A DNA stretch of 64,000 nt from Aquila chrysaetos chrysaetos (lineage: Eukaryota > Chordata > Aves > Accipitriformes > Accipitridae). The position numbers and the translations under genes were made by a program. The stretch covers positions 22,900,214 through 22,964,213 of the forward strand of contig NC_044006.1 in NCBI RefSeq assembly GCF_900496995.4, written 5' to 3'. Under the pieces are notes generated by a model. That model worked only from the letters and a program-made list of their open reading frames with translations. It was not told the DNA's origin and searched no databases. Positions 1 through 14,625 of the stretch are shown one piece after another (the stretch's first letter is position 1; every line of letters starts with the position of its first letter).

Positions 1-1446
1 ATTTATATGTCTTAGCTTCATTTCATGCTAAACATTTATTTTTTTTACATTTTCTATGAAATGGAATTACCATTTTCTGGTCTGTGCTGGATACATTTTT
101 TTAAAACTTGGCTTCTAAATAGTTAATGACATCAGCAATTTGTGAAGAATAAGAGCCAATATTCAGCTGTTGTAAATCAATGTTCCTGCAACAGTTTCAC
201 TGATTCATAGCAGTTGGTCTTCTGACAAATGTATCTCAGTCAGAGAATAGACAAGACAATGTAGGATCTTAACACAGCAAGAAGCAATAAAGTCACATTG
301 TAACTAGCCTAGTAAAAAAACGTGTCTTGGGAAATGGCTGGGCAAACACTATAAACATCCTCTGCTTATTAAATAGAATGAGACAGCTATAACTAGGACT
401 GGAAGGTCATGCAATATTTATTCCTTCCTTTAATAAACATCGATTATAGGCTTGGTGGCACATCCTCTATTCAGTATCAGATAATACGTGAATGCAGATT
501 TCTCCTTTATCTATGCTTTAGTATTCTTTGGGCGCCCACCACCATGGAAAACCGAATGTGTGCTATTGAATGTGGCTCGCTAAACTCTTTCCGCATTTAA
601 AACTAAGCTGGCAATACTTAAAAAGAAATAGACACAAAATCAAAGAAAGGAAGAAATTCTCCAGTGAGAACCAAATACCTTGGTCCTACACAAGACAGTC
701 CAGAAAGGTTGTTTAAAGTGCCAGCTGGGTATTCATGTTGGCTAATATGCCAGTAATTTCTACATCTGTAACTACTGGAACTTTCCCTGATGCATATGGA
801 GAACAGTGCTAGAAAGCTGAATTACATGGGCGGCTATGACTAAGTATTGACTTGTGCAGAGTCAGACCCTGTCTTGACATTTCAAATAACACTCATTTTT
901 CTTGCATTTGCAGGGAGGCAAGGGGATAGCAAGAGAGGAGAGGCTTTTACTCATCTCATTACTGCCTAGGTTTTTACAAAATTTTATCAGAACCAGTGCT
1001 TGTTCTGGGGATTAAAATTACGCTATAAATCCCCAACTCTTCTTGTCCTCCAACAAGAGAAGCACTACATTTAGTTTTATTTCAGTCTTCTGGTATGTCC
1101 TCTGTTATTCATGAATCTTCAAGATAACTCAAATAGCTTTGGTCAGTTGTTCAACAGAGACAGAAGCTGTCATCAATCTTAAAATATCAGATACATCTAA
1201 GTACTGTCTGGCCTGCTGTACCTCCCTCAAGGCTCAGATTGTCTTCATTTGTCATCAGTATTAATTGTGAAAGATTGTCATTGACCTTTAAGTGAAGACT
1301 GATACAAAAGAAACACCTTTTAACATATTTATCGTCGGAGTCAATAGTGGACAAACTTTTCCTGTTCTTTGTCTTATCACTGATGTTCTTTTCAAGTGAT
1401 TTCCAGTTATTTTCAATGTCACTAACTGCATCTCATTTTGTTCACT
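1..1446. other. Intergenic DNA, no feature recognised
   Basis: AT-rich sequence upstream of the first LTR. I see no convincing exon, RNA gene or transposon. The short open frame near 409-600 has no recognisable motif and no splice context, so it is treated as chance. Confidence 0.5.
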
Positions 1447-2247
1447 TGTTACTGATTTGTCATTGATTTGTTATTAGTTAGAATTAATCATATTTAGTTT
1501 TAACATATTAGCAAAATCATATGTATGTTGTATTTTATATATTTAACCACCAACCAGTGTCTGCTGTGAAATCCCCTGTATAGCCCCGTACCAAGGCCGG
1601 AGAAATTGGCTAAAATCATCTAGTAGGAACATTTAGAACTTAGATAACAAGATAAAGAAATTAAAATCTGATTATAAAAGAGTTTGGTTTTACTAAAAAG
1701 TAGAAAATTGTGAAGCATAAGTATGGGAGTGTTAAGTTTGAAATGTAGCCTTAGGAACTTAGGAGCTTAGAAAATGTATAATGTGTAACCATAAGAATTT
1801 AAGTATTGTTCAAAATCATTTAACCACAGAAGTCTTGACAAAGATTGGTAGTCTTGTAGTGTTTGTTTTAAACACTAAGGAAACCGTTATGGACACCAGT
1901 TTGCTGCTTGGAGACACCTGAGAGGTCAAGAAGCGGACGAGTGAGGAAGACTATGAAAGACCACCAGAGGACTCCTGAGGACCACCAGAGACCTTCACTG
2001 TGCCTGCGTAAAGGACATTTACATATGCTAATGATTTCCCAGAAGTCTAATGAATATGTATAACTTTTCTTGGAAATCTAATGAATATGTATCAATAAGT
2101 CTTAATATAAGGTGTATTGTTTTGGTGACAGGTGTGCGTGGTTTGTGAGAGGACTCGACCGCGCACCCGGCCGTTAATAAAGAAGTGTCTGCTTATCTAC
2201 ACTAAATTGGTGTTGATAAGTTCTTCATTCCGAGCTTTTCGGTAACA
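1447..2247 (+). mobile_element. Probable solo LTR of an endogenous retrovirus (class I-like)
   Basis: The ends form a 6-bp inverted repeat, TGTTAC at 1447-1452 and GTAACA at 2242-2247. They are flanked on both sides by the 4-bp direct repeat CACT (1443-1446 and 2248-2251). A 4-bp target duplication is usual for ERV1/gammaretrovirus-like insertions. A poly(A) signal AATAAA lies at 2176-2181, followed by an R/U5-like stretch ending in the terminal CA, so the LTR reads on the + strand. No gag, pol or env remnant follows, which suggests a solo LTR left by recombination. The right end is well supported. The left end rests on the repeat match and could be off, because the first 120 bases are plain AT-rich sequence. 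Confidence 0.62.
2176..2181 (+). promoter_or_regulatory. Poly(A) signal AATAAA inside the LTR
   Basis: Canonical hexamer 66 bp before the LTR end, the expected place for a retroviral polyadenylation signal at the R/U5 boundary. It sets the orientation of the LTR to +. Confidence 0.6.
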
Positions 2248-2251
2248 CACT

Positions 2252-5200
2252 GACCCATCTGATTTTTTTCTCTGCCTACCCACATTGCACTTTGAGATTT
2301 GTCCCGGCCACCTGATCTGCACTCCAACTTCTGTATTCTTCTTCCTTGTGTTAAAGGTCAATGAAGAGCTTATGATTTAGCCAAGTTGGTTTCTTTCTAC
2401 ACTTGTCTTTCCACTGTACCCTTAATATTATTTCATCAAAGAGTTGTGAGCTATCTTCACCTCTTTTTTTCCTTTAGATCCAACTCTCACAAAACATCCC
2501 ATGAACTCTCAAAGGTTATTAAAATCTACCTTCTCAAACACCATTGTTTTGATTTTCCTGTTTCTCCTTTGCCCCTTCCTAGAGGATGAAAAAAAATGTC
2601 ATTTCATGATCAAACCCATACATTTGATATATGATATACTCAAAAGGTAACTGCTGAAAAAAATACTTTTACCTATTTTGGTTTTGAAACATACACAGTA
2701 CTAATGAACTCGTATCTCTCACTGTCAGAGTACACCTACACTGAGAAATCCCTTGCATGTTGCTTGCCAGCTAGCATTCATATTTAGCCTCCAAGAGCTC
2801 TTTGAAACTTGTATTGACTGTTGCAGCCAATCCCTGTATCTATACTGTACAAGAGGAAAGCAGAGTTCCAAAGAGAAAGACAAGACCAATTTAACTTGCT
2901 TCCTTCCACTTCCACTGTTACAGACTTTGCAACAAAAGGGTGAAGATTCACAGTCTGCTCCTTGGTTTTCCATGCACGTGTAGGCACACCAAACTTCTGA
3001 AAAATGGTGTGATCTTAAGCAGCCGCAGACTTGTGTCATCAGTATGAGAGGGATGGAGCAAAAGCAAACAAGCTCTGTCAGATACTTCAGAGCATTCTCA
3101 GACATGGGATAAATTCACAGCTCTAAGAATGTGAAATATTCATGTAGATACAATTACAAGAGATTCCATTATTTATCATGTCCAGTCATTCATATTCTGT
3201 TACAGAAAAAAAAGGTATTTTTACTATCTAGTTCAGGCACTATCACAAATTAAACGAAGGAAAATGCCTGGGTGGATGGGACAGCAACAAATCTTGTATT
3301 AGCTGAACTCAAACTTGCCCTGGCATCATCTGTTGACTCTAGCCTAGTACAGTGTGCTTGACCCAGTAACAACTGAATTGGGTAACTAAAAATTATGCTT
3401 CAGAATATTGTTTGACTAAAAGGTTACTGGTTCCTGGAGCAGAACATAAAATGCTCAGTGAAGCAACTATCTTCCATATAAAGCTTGCAAAGAAAGCGGT
3501 CTGCAGCAACCAGAAAGTGGAGAAAGCCATCTGAATTCAGCATTGTGTTGTTTTGAGCATATAAACAATGCAATACAAAAGGACAAGGACGCCTTTTAAA
3601 TTTTTTCCTTCTCAGAGGTGGCAGAGAGATGTCTTCTGTAGTTTGGCATCTGGAGTCCTTACCCCGCTCCTATGTATTATGGACTCCATCTCAAAGCCAT
3701 GAAAGTTCATATTTTGAAGCACAGTAAGAGGGGGAAATATCAATGGCAGAGGTTGTACAAACTTGTATGTGCAGAGGTTGTATATAGTCTGGACATGGCA
3801 GTAATACCCATTCTTCTTAAACTTTTACTAACAAGTAGTTCCAGATACATTAAGCTAAGGATGGAGAGAAGAGTCAAGTGCTATGTTTTGTAGCCTGTAC
3901 CAGGGACAAAGCAGAATACTATTCATTGACAGAAAATAACTATGCAAGACTAAAAGAAGATAATTTACTGCTTTTCTGGAAGAAAAAGATGAGCCCTGGC
4001 TGGCTTCATGATCCTTGGGTTAGCAAAAAAAATCAAACTGATCTATGAAGATCTTCCTCCCATTTCTCTCCCACTTAGTACATTTCACTGTGTTAGGTAA
4101 TGATATAAAATTATTTGTCATTTTCCTTTTAATTAGCCTGCATCTAATAAAGTTAACTAGCAAGTCAAAGAACCAAGAATAAGGTGAAAAAAACATGACA
4201 TTCAACTTTAGGAAAGCTTCAGGGGTAACACCAGAGCGGTTATGAAAGCAAGGGGAAAATTAGAGCTCTACAGCAAAGAGCTATTTGAAAATGCATGAAA
4301 GCCATTGTGAGCACAGATGATTTAGAGACATAGAGATTTTCTCCTGTGGCTCATGACCCCCATATTCAGAGGTGCTCAAACCTTTCCAAGGACGTCTGCA
4401 ACATCTACAGCTTTTAGTGACCTTATGAGGAATCCATACGAGTGGATATGCCTCGAAGTGTAAGGTCTTACAGATAACGAGTTGACTAGGACATATGCTT
4501 AAGTTTGTTCCTAAAATGGCATAATGAAACACCCTATCGATTTCCTACCTCGTTATTGAGCAGTATATTAGACAAAATGTATAATGCATGATACTATTTA
4601 CACTGTATCTATCTTCCCAAGGAATTATTACTGTTAGGAGAATGTTTTTCAGTTTCTTGTCTCTATAGGTCTGTCTTTTGAATACTGAATGTTTGTTTTT
4701 CTTGTACAATTTCGTACTTGGAAGAAAACATCCCAAATCTATCTGAACAGTAAGTGTCCTCAGGGGTATGGAAGAACAGATACAGCTAAAAGCCCAGCAA
4801 AACTTTTACAATAGCAAACAACGATGATCTGCAATATTATCTCTAACATCAGTATACAACGAGGTTATTAATGTCCTACACTTCTGGTATTGTGGTTTTC
4901 TGGCTAAGGCATAAAGCAGAGCCAACACTATTTTCAACACTAAAACTATTATTCCACTGTGTAAACTACTTCAGAGACAATGTAGTAATGCTGCAAAAAT
5001 CTCACTCCCTTTTGGAATATCTGTTATTTATACTCAAGATTTGTGTGCAGCTTCTCATAAAGCATGTTGGAACCTTGTCAGCATTTAAAACAGCTCCGAG
5101 TTTAAGACTGCCTGCAGAGGTAGGGTTTTAGATTAGATCTATTTGTAATTTTTAACAGCATGATAAATCAAATCAGGCAAAAATGTTCAAGAACCGGAAG

Positions 5201-8200
5201 ATTCAGAAGGCTCAGATCCATCTTCAGTGAACCATCAGCATCAAAGCTCCAACATGTCTACATCACTGCAGTAAATAGCTTGTAGGCCCCTAATTCACTG
5301 GGGCATTCTTAAAAATAACTTACTCTAGTCACATAGTAGCAGGCCTCAACAGGGCAAAATATTAATAGCAATAATGTCCCGTTGAGGATTTTTCCTTTCC
5401 TTTTGTTTTGAACAAAATATTTAATAACAAACACTGCAAAGTCTGTAAAATAGCAACCTGCTTGCAAAGCTCTCGTTTCTAGAAACCCTTCCAGTGTATT
5501 TTAATGTGAAATATCTTGTACTCTCTGTACAAATTAAAATCCACTCTGGTATGGAAAAAATGTATATACAAATGTTCTGCTTAAGATGAAAAAAGAAAAG
5601 GTTGAGGAGAGAAGCAACCCCATGAGTAGTCTCATGGACTGGAAAGAAAACATGATGCCAAGGAAACCTCAATTACCACCTTCCTGCACACCCACATGTA
5701 TGTGCACACCATTGCTGAGCCATAATGAAAATTTCTATTTGCCAGTATTCTCAAGGAGCAGGACCTGGCCCTTAATCAAAGTGTGGTCAAATCTTAAATG
5801 CAAATTAAGTTAGAAATAAAATAAAAAAAGCTACCATAAAATGGTACGTCATTTGACTACTCCACAGAGCAGTTTGGAAGGATCTGTAATACTGTGGTTG
5901 CTGCTATCCTGACAAGACAGGCAGTACAGAAGGCATCAGTCACCCTGCTTAGCCCTTAACTCCGCTGAGGAGCACCACACAGACTGTTGACAGTCTTTTT
6001 CCTCTCTTGGTGGAAAGCTGCTCCTCATTCTTCTAAAATCAGAGAAATGTAATCTGCTCCTGTCTTCAGGTGCAGATCTTGGCTCTCTGCACTCAGGCAT
6101 TGCTTCCTTTATCAAAGTGGCTCTTGGATATTACCCACAATGACTAGCATATTGTCCCACTACCACTAACTGACAGATTACAGGGATTAAAAAAGCTACC
6201 AAACTGCTGAAATAGCTGAGTCTGGCCAAACACACAAATGTCTGAAAAACAATTTAATTCAGCCAAAAGTGAAGGTCCTTCAATTCAGAAATGCTCATAT
6301 TTACAGAGCGTATAATGAGCAAATAATGCTCTCACTAAATCTGTAGTTCAGTTGTTTCACACCTACACACTCCCTGGAAGCTTCAGAGTCCTCACCAAGG
6401 ACAAAAGACAGCTGGGGTACATATGATGAACTGCTTTTTCTCTCCAAGGAGAGAGGCCATCAAGGGAGTTTGAGAAATTACATATTCCATGGAGGAAAAG
6501 CAGAAGTATAACTCACCCAAACTACAGCATTGCTGAAGTACTGTAGTATGTTTGATCCATGCTTGGGGGCTTGGGCTGAAACACTGTTCACTGTTGAATA
6601 AGAGTAATGAACAAGGCGTATCATAATCAAGAAAAGCAACAGAAAAATAATGACAAGGTAAAACGTAAGTAATTAATTTGTACCAAAAAAAATCTTAATT
6701 TTGTATTTCTAGCAAGATAACATGATTCTAATGAAACATGATCATTTGAATTTCTGTTAGTTTTATGAAGGGTTCTTTGCTTTTTGTTTTGGATAGCAAA
6801 GAAAATATAAGGAGGTGAATAGTCACCAGATAAATGAATATTCAGGAGTTATTCTCTCTCACAAATACAAAAAATAAATACACGAAGATCTACATTTCAG
6901 TTTAACTGTACACTTCTAGTAATTATCTTAATAGCAGTATTTAAAAATGAAAGGATTGGCTCTGAATAAATTCAAGATACTGATTCAAACTCATAAGAGG
7001 GAAGAGTTTTTAATCTGAAGTGTAGACCTTATGTTCAGTATTGTCCTAGGATTTGGTGGCTGATTCCACTTCAAAATGTTTTGATCAAACAGTTTATCAT
7101 CATATTATTTATGGCTGGAGACAACAGCATGTTTTCTGATATACTAGTAACCAACTTGAAATCTTTGCCTCTTATCAAGCCTGAAGAGATTTAACACAAT
7201 TTTACTGGATGCAAATAAAGATTTGAGAGTATGTTGCTCATGACCTGAACTTTTCTATGAGGACAATGTCATAGAATGCCAACCCATCTATTGCAATCAG
7301 TGGTGTGTTCAACAAGACCATCATCAGACCCAACACTACACGGACACTGATGAATATTTCAGGTATGGATTATCCTGATCAAGTAGCCAACAACCACTTA
7401 GCAGAGCCTACGTACATCCAAACAGTGGATGCTCTATTATATTGCCAGGATAAGAGGACAATGTGTACAGCTCTTATAAAGTTGACAGTTATAACGTATC
7501 TGTTTTGCTGTCCTCCCACAGGCACTATCTCCCAGCGAACACGCTTGTACGACTGTGTCCCCACACGGGTCACACTGGGAACCCCAGCATCCTTCTGAAC
7601 AGCTATGCGTGGGGCACATCACTGAATCCCAAAAAACAAAAGTACTGAATGTACATCACCATGCAGACCACAACCACCGTCAATCAGGTGGGGACGAAGG
7701 TGGTATGGCTAGGCTACAGGACACCCGGTCTGCTGCTCTTAAACACAAATCGCAGCAGGTTCCTAACGCTCTGAGTTTGGTCCACCTCCAGCAGCCAGCT
7801 CCACACGACACCTACCCTTTCCCTGGAGCTACGTCTCCAGTCTCCCCACTCCTTCACCCCCACGCTCTGCTTAGGCTTTGAGCTGGAACTTCTCATCTGC
7901 CTTGACTGGGCCCTGCCAGCCCACACTTTCCTTGGCCTCCTCCCCAAATCAGGTTATACCAAAAGCATAACCCACTGACTCAATGACAGAGCTATTTTGT
8001 TCACTGCATACAAATGGCAGACGTCCTCTTTCAGCCTGGATGGTTTATTTCAGACTATGATGAAGTAAAGAGAGGAGGGAAACCGTAAGAAAACAAAAAA
8101 GAAGCAGTGTGCATTTCCATAATACTTTGAGTAGAAATACACAGAGGAAAAGAAAATGCAATCACTGTACTTCCCCTCCATTTTATGCACTTGCACACTT

Positions 8201-8387
8201 CACAGTACCTTTTCACTATCGCACCCGGGCCTCAGTAGACTGTAAATAAACAAGCCACCATGTTACACCAGTGAAGTCATCAGTAATCCTGCTCTTTCAT
8301 TTCAAGAGAAAATTTGAGCCAGAGACCTCAGAGTGATCCCATTCCAACAGTTTTATTCCTGTTTCCACAAGTAAATTGTAGCTAGGC
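2252..8387. other. Intergenic DNA, no gene recognised
   Basis: About 6 kb without a supportable gene. Open frames on both strands (for example 2725-3105 on the - strand and 7305-7881 on the + strand) have no domain, signal peptide or splice structure I recognise. No LTR or CR1 signature was seen here. Confidence 0.5.
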
Positions 8388-8460
8388 AGTCCTGCAAGGA
8401 GCAGGGAGTTGGACTTGATGATCCTTATGGGTCCCTTCCAGCTGTGATTCTATGATTCCA
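8388..8460 (+). mobile_element. CR1 retrotransposon 3'-end fragment
   Basis: The sequence runs from a degraded GGACTTGATGATCC motif through GGTCCCTTCCAGC to GATTCTATGATT, which is the characteristic end of chicken-repeat-1 LINEs in birds and reptiles. Only about 70 bp remain. Such 5'-truncated copies are the usual form of CR1 and have no coding capacity. Confidence 0.85.
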
Positions 8461-11400
8461 GGGAAGTACAGCCAGGACCTTGGGCTAGCTCTTACCCTGA
8501 GGAATCTTTTGACAGAGCTTGTTTATTTGGCCTAAGAGCATGCTAAATAAAATACAACCTTGGTAAGGTGTTAAATAACATATATATTTGTATTATCAAA
8601 CAGTGTACCTAAGACATCGTTACCATACAGAACAATCCCACTAGTCATTTTAATTTTAGGAAGTCAACATGAAAACGTACTTATTTAAATGCCTCATAAA
8701 GCTGTGTCTCTCATGCTACACAGCACTGTGTAGAACAGCTGATTTTAAGTAATTCCAGGCTCTACTCTGAATACAGTAAATCTTTTTTATTTAGAAAAAC
8801 CTGATTTAGAGACAGAGAGCTAAAAACAATAAAAAGTGAGCAGTATATATCAAGGTTTGTCTGCTTCCAAAGAGTTACTTCCCTTAGATTTAGTTACTCT
8901 GTCTGGGTGATAATTCTTTTCTATCATGTGTGTTCTTAGTTCCCAGTGCTTTCAAAATACATTTATACCTAATAATGCAGTAAAATATCTTAATTTAGAA
9001 GTCTTCCTTCTGCTTTTTTAAGGGAAGGCTCACTCACTAAGGGGCAGCTGAGAGGTATTTAAAGTAGAGCTCTGAGTTAAGTTGTCTCTTTTTCCTCAGC
9101 CTTTGAATAAGTTGAACTGGTTGAATCAATTTGACCTCCTGGAGGCTGTAATTCAGTTATGGTGGTCACAGAGGTAGGTGTTTCTGAACGTGGAAATACC
9201 AGGCCTCAAAAAGTTAAGTGTTAGACTGTGGAGCCTCCTGGCTAATGCTTTTTTCCTGCCACATGGCAGGTAACCCTCCTCCAGTACATCCAAGAGATAC
9301 TGCTGAGCAATCAGTAAAGAAGCAGCCTTGTCAAAAGTGGGGAATATTGACTTCATCCAGCGGGCAATCCCAAGGACCTCCAAGTATCTTCTTTACAACA
9401 CTCTTATACCAAATTCCTGCCACCGGCTCACTGCAATGCAGTCAGAGTTGTTGTCCAAAGACCACCATTATTTTTTCATTCCATTCTAGCCATTCAAAAC
9501 ACCTATGTAGCATCTACACCTTCCATAGACATTTCTGGCATTTCCATTTAAATAGGAAATGTCAGAATAACAATTCATATTTTGCATCCAGGTTAATTCA
9601 ATTTCCTTCCATATTACAAAGTATAATTTAACAGTAGAAGTGAAATAACAAGACTTCAGCTGTCCTACCCACTTATGTACCAAACAGAAAGCCCCTATCT
9701 CTTCTGAATTACACTAAAAAGCCCTTCTTGGCTGTCCAGTCTGTCCAATGTCAAATTACTTTGCTATTGTTAAATTCTGATTCTAGTTTTAGCATAGATG
9801 AAAACATGCAAATGTTCGGAAGACAGGAGGCTAATACATCATACTTATCATTTATAGAACTTCATTTGGGGGATTTTAAATTCTTTGACAAATGTTTATT
9901 AGTCAGATATTCCCCTTTCACAGGAGAGGACTGTGGAGCAAACACTATCTCCTACAGGATTCTGTTCTTGCCACACAGTGGAAAACACACTTTTCGTCTG
10001 GGTCCAGGCAGCAAGGTGGACAGCACATCTGAAAAGTACTCAAAAATATTTTGAAAAGTACAACGTATTTCCTTCCTGTACTAAGCTATTTTTATAATAA
10101 ATGAACTAATATATACATTGAAGTGTGTTGGACTAGTTTCTCCTACATAAAAATAAATATTAATTATGGAATAAAATACAATTATTTAAAACAATAAATA
10201 ATCCCATCAATGTAAAACAGACTCCAGTACTCGTGAATATGTATCTTAGTTTTATACAAGACTGCTACCAATCACAGCTGCTTTCTCAAAAAAATATCTG
10301 GTGAAGCAGGTGCTTCAAGTCTAAATGGCAGATAACACAAGGTCTGTTAAACACCTCTCCTCTGAAGAAGGGCAAGGACTCTCCTGAGGTGCATGACATA
10401 CATCTAGGGTAACAACAACCAAGAGAAGCTGAATGAAATTTTGAATTTTAGACATTAAAATGTGACAAAATCTGGGAGTTCACAGCCCTAAGGTCTCAAA
10501 ACAGCAAACAACAAGTTCAAAGAACAAATGGTCTTCATGAGTGTCAGGACAGACCATTTAGGGACATATTTAAAGGTGTGTCATTCCTCTCTGGCTAACC
10601 AACCAGATGTGCAGGGGCTTAAGCACATGCTTAAATACCTCACAGGAGTAGGGATTAGAAGCACACTGCTAGGAATAAATTCACATGCTTTAGGCACAGC
10701 TAGCACAAGCTGTCATTTTCTCCTTCCTTCTACTCTGATACATAATACTTATTCTTTATTTACTACTTGTTTTCATCCATTTTTAGTTGAAATGTACCTG
10801 GCAAAGTAACATAGGTATGTCATAGACAATAAAGAAAAGGGAAGATGAGTCCTAAATGCCAAACCATTCCACAAAGCGGGCATTAAACAGACTCCCCATT
10901 CTGCATGAGAGACTAGTTACTGTACTTTTATTTTGTGCTTGCCCACAAACGCCTTTATCTTTCTACCCTTTAAAACTCTACGATACCTCTCAAAGTATTG
11001 CTGAAATCACAGAGAATTTGCTAGGAACAAACACTTTACGTATCTTTGTCATTTTTTTCTAGTACTTTGATTTCCTTTTCCAGTTTTCAACTTGCACGAA
11101 AGCCTCTATCCTGTGGTCAATTTGGAAAATATATAGCCAATTTCCACAGAAGATCAATTTGGTCTTTCAGAGAGAAAAAAAACCCAAACAAAAACCATAC
11201 AAAAAAAGCAAATTATTTGGGGTTGGGTGGTCTCCTAGAAAGTGACGCTGGATTTTTCTCTGTTCCACTTCACCATATATTCTTGAAACCACAGGGAACC
11301 AAATTTGAAGACATCATACAAGTAAGTTTTCTAGTTGATCTGCCAGGAGCTTACATACCAACTGCCTGAATTTCATAGGATACAGGCTGAAAGCTGATTT

Positions 11401-14400
11401 TCTAAACAATCCAAACCTACTCCTGGGAAATGGGATTTTCCCTCTTATTTTCCTTCTTCACACAACTGCAGTATAATGTGTAAGTCTAAGACAATGAGTG
11501 AATTTACGTTAGTGCACATGGTTCATACCAGGAGCACACTTTTGAAACAGACTTCCTGATCATTCCCACTTGTTGCTCTTTGGTTTTCATTGCAGAGCAG
11601 TCTTTGAGTGTCTAATCATCCTCAGCACCAGCTCTGCTGATCTGCTTCTACGGGACCCTTCTTTAGGTCTGATATGTTAGTCTGATATCTCTTCAGGACT
11701 AATATATTAGTTTGAGGCACTGCTCTGTGAAAGGAGATCCAGCACTCTTCAGGCAGAGGACCCAGATTCCTTGTAATTCCAGGCAATACTGCTGTTTACT
11801 TGCTCAGGACCAAAATTCCTCCCTCAGTTTCTGGGTTGATTCCAAGCAGAGTTTATCTTCCTGTGAAGTGGGATACAGATTCTGAGAAAAAAGACTAGAG
11901 TGAAAGCATTTAGGTGATTTGATAGAAATTACTGAATTAAAATTCAAAATATTTGAAAAAACAAAATACCAAAATTTTAATATCTCAGTCAACATCCACA
12001 GAAATAGCAGCAGAACAACATGCTGTCTTAAAATAGATTCAAGACTGTTTTACATCTACAATTCATGCAGTTGGTCCAAATAATATATTCACTAATTTGC
12101 CCATTAGTTCCAGAAGACTGTACCATTCCCTTCCCTGTTACCCTCTGCCAATTATTCCTACTTCATCGTAATGCTCCAGACTGCCACTCCATCAGTTTCA
12201 CAGAAAAAACCCCATTAATTTTCCCCAACATAGCAAAGAATGTTACCCTTAAGTATCAGGGTCCAGAGGAAAGTAAAAAAACCCTGCGTAGTGATAATCA
12301 GAAAAGGATATAGTACTCAGAAACAAAAGGATGTATTTCTTGTTACTCTCCTGGACATGAGGACCCCAGGTCCCACAGGATAGCCACCTGGCTTTATCCT
12401 TCACGGTCTAAAAACACGATATATTTATACTTGGCCGTATACTGCTCCATATTTAATATTCAGCCTAAATGTCTTGGAATCCAAAGCCATGCAATAACGC
12501 TGAGTAATATCCATGTGCTTTATTTTTGGCTAAAAAGAAAAGGCATCAAACATAGGCATCCTAAGTTGCTATGCTGTCCATATGACAACCATGCTATTGC
12601 AAACTGCATGTGATATTGCCAAGAAAAATATATACTGTAGAGACAAAAGTCACACACATGGACAGAAACGAAGTATTGCACAGCACTTGCATGCTTACCG
12701 CTGTAGGAAGGAGCAGGGCATTTCCAAGCTTGTTGCCACTCTGACACTCGCAGACAAGCTCTGCTCCGTCTCACAGCAGAGAGATTGAGACATCAGCACA
12801 GTGACCTATTGCACCTAACTATTGGCACCGACCACCTCCACTGCAGAACAGACATAAGAAAATATCTCCACCCCTCTGTTCTCACACTACTCTCTTGCTC
12901 CAAACCCGACTCCAAGCTTGGTGCTGGAACAGCACAAAATGTATGCTCAGCCATACGTTCTCTTTTGCCACCTCAGCTACACAGGAGAAAACCTTCAGCA
13001 GATAAATAGAGAAAGCAGTTGAGGATAGAGGTATCTTGATCGTCATGGGGAAAAGGTTAGAGAAACTCAAATCTTTTAACAGACACTTGCCAGAAAACCA
13101 GTTGCAAAAAGCCTGCATCCTCTAAACTATGGTATCATCCAGCTCCTACCTTAGGGATGCATCTATATTAGCATTTACTGCATTGCAGGGTTCACTTTAG
13201 GTTTAAATTTGTTTTGCATCTATACTTGGATTCTTGCAATATTGCTCAAGCTCTGGTGCAGTCAAAGCAATTTCCTTCCTGATGAACGAAGGCTGAAGTC
13301 ATGCATTAGAGCAGCATCTGTCTCACCCCACCTGTGACAGTGGCACAAGGCCCTCCTGTGGTTAACACTCTACATGTCCATGGTGCACGCCTCGGCTCAG
13401 CACCTGATGAAAACACCTGTCCTGGAACCTAACAGGTCACTACAAATCAAACCCTGACTCTTTCCTCTTTGTGCCACATCAGTCAGTAATAACACAACCT
13501 AAGTTTCCGCAGGCAACTTGCCTCAGAGTCCTGCTATCATATTGCTCAAGCTGAACAGGCTTTCTGTTCTTTTATCTCTGCCCAAAACAATTCTAAAATG
13601 CCATTAATTAACACACATTTACTGAGGACTGGAACTTGCACACAACTTCAAACTTTCACCGAAGAAAACATCAGTAAGGCACAAAATGATCTCCACGGAC
13701 TGTACATACCAGTATTAAGGATTTCAATGATGAAAATCCAGTATTCAAAAGCCTATAGCCAATTTTATAGATGGTGCAGAACTGCTGCATTTTAGTAACT
13801 TGACATCAGGCCGTAGCCTCGCTAATTTTCTTCATACACTATGATGTTTAAATAGGAAAAACAAACAGGCATTTGCAGTCAGTGTAGAGACCATGTAGGT
13901 AGAATGAGCCAGAAAACTTCATGCTCTGCTTACACTGTTGAGTTCCTGACCCTCTCACAGCAAACATAGCAATTTGATCAATTCAGAGGTACACTGAAAA
14001 AGCTAGTATATGATCTCATAAAAGCACAGAGATCCCACAGAAATATATGCATGTAACTGTCCAGCAAACATTCCTGTCTTCTGTATTCAATCTTGTATGT
14101 TGTTGCCTTTCTGTATGTTCACGAACACAACTAGTAAGCTTGGCTCCCACACACACTCTCACTCCATTTGTGCAGTCCTGTATATATTTATGAGTGAACT
14201 GATAATCCAAAGCAGCTCAATGTAAATGAACTCCTGTAGCGTGTATTTGTTCAACCAGGCAAATATGTCAGCCTTAAATGCCTGCATTTATATTTATACC
14301 TCTGTGATATGAATTATGCATCTGCACATATTAGTAAGATCTCTGTCTTTCTCTTCTATTAAGCTTTGGGCTGGTCCCTTGGGAACTCATTATCTACAGT

Positions 14401-14608
14401 GAGTTTCACAAGGGCCTGATGTGACGCTACCAGAATTGTTATTGTACTGTACCTTCCCAGAAAGATTGTGATACTTTCCCCAGACACCTACAGTTCAATT
14501 CAGTGTTGACTATTTAATTGTCTAATAGCAGTGAGCATTCCTCCCACCAAGCCAAAATAGTGAAATTGAATTATCAGGAATATTACTGGTTTGTTTGTTT
14601 GGTTGTTG
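8461..14608. other. Intergenic DNA upstream of the CCK CpG island
   Basis: No gene or repeat family recognised. An A/C-rich low-complexity patch lies near 11175-11210. A stretch at 9.10-9.38 kb has exon-like splice motifs and an open - strand frame, but no recognisable protein. Confidence 0.45.
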
Positions 14609-14625
14609 TTTTTTTTTTTTTTTTT
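14609..14625. repeat. Poly(T) run
   Basis: Seventeen T residues, followed by CCCAG, a chance acceptor-like sequence. The run sits just outside the left edge of the CpG island. Confidence 0.9.

Noticed and set aside
1379-1384. CACTGA as the left target duplication of the first LTR
   Set aside because: It would place the LTR start at TGTTCTTTT, which pairs with the right end over only four bases. The CACT/TGTTAC solution pairs over six.
2725-3105. 126-residue open frame on the - strand
   Set aside because: Cys-rich but without signal peptide, domain or splice context. The opposite strand is also open.
9104-9383. Exon-like stretch: TTTCCTCAG acceptor and AGAG|GTAGGT donor on the + strand, and a 76-residue open frame on the - strand
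   Set aside because: Neither the + strand peptide nor the - strand frame resembles a family I know, and no partner exon was found. A transposon remnant is possible but not supported.
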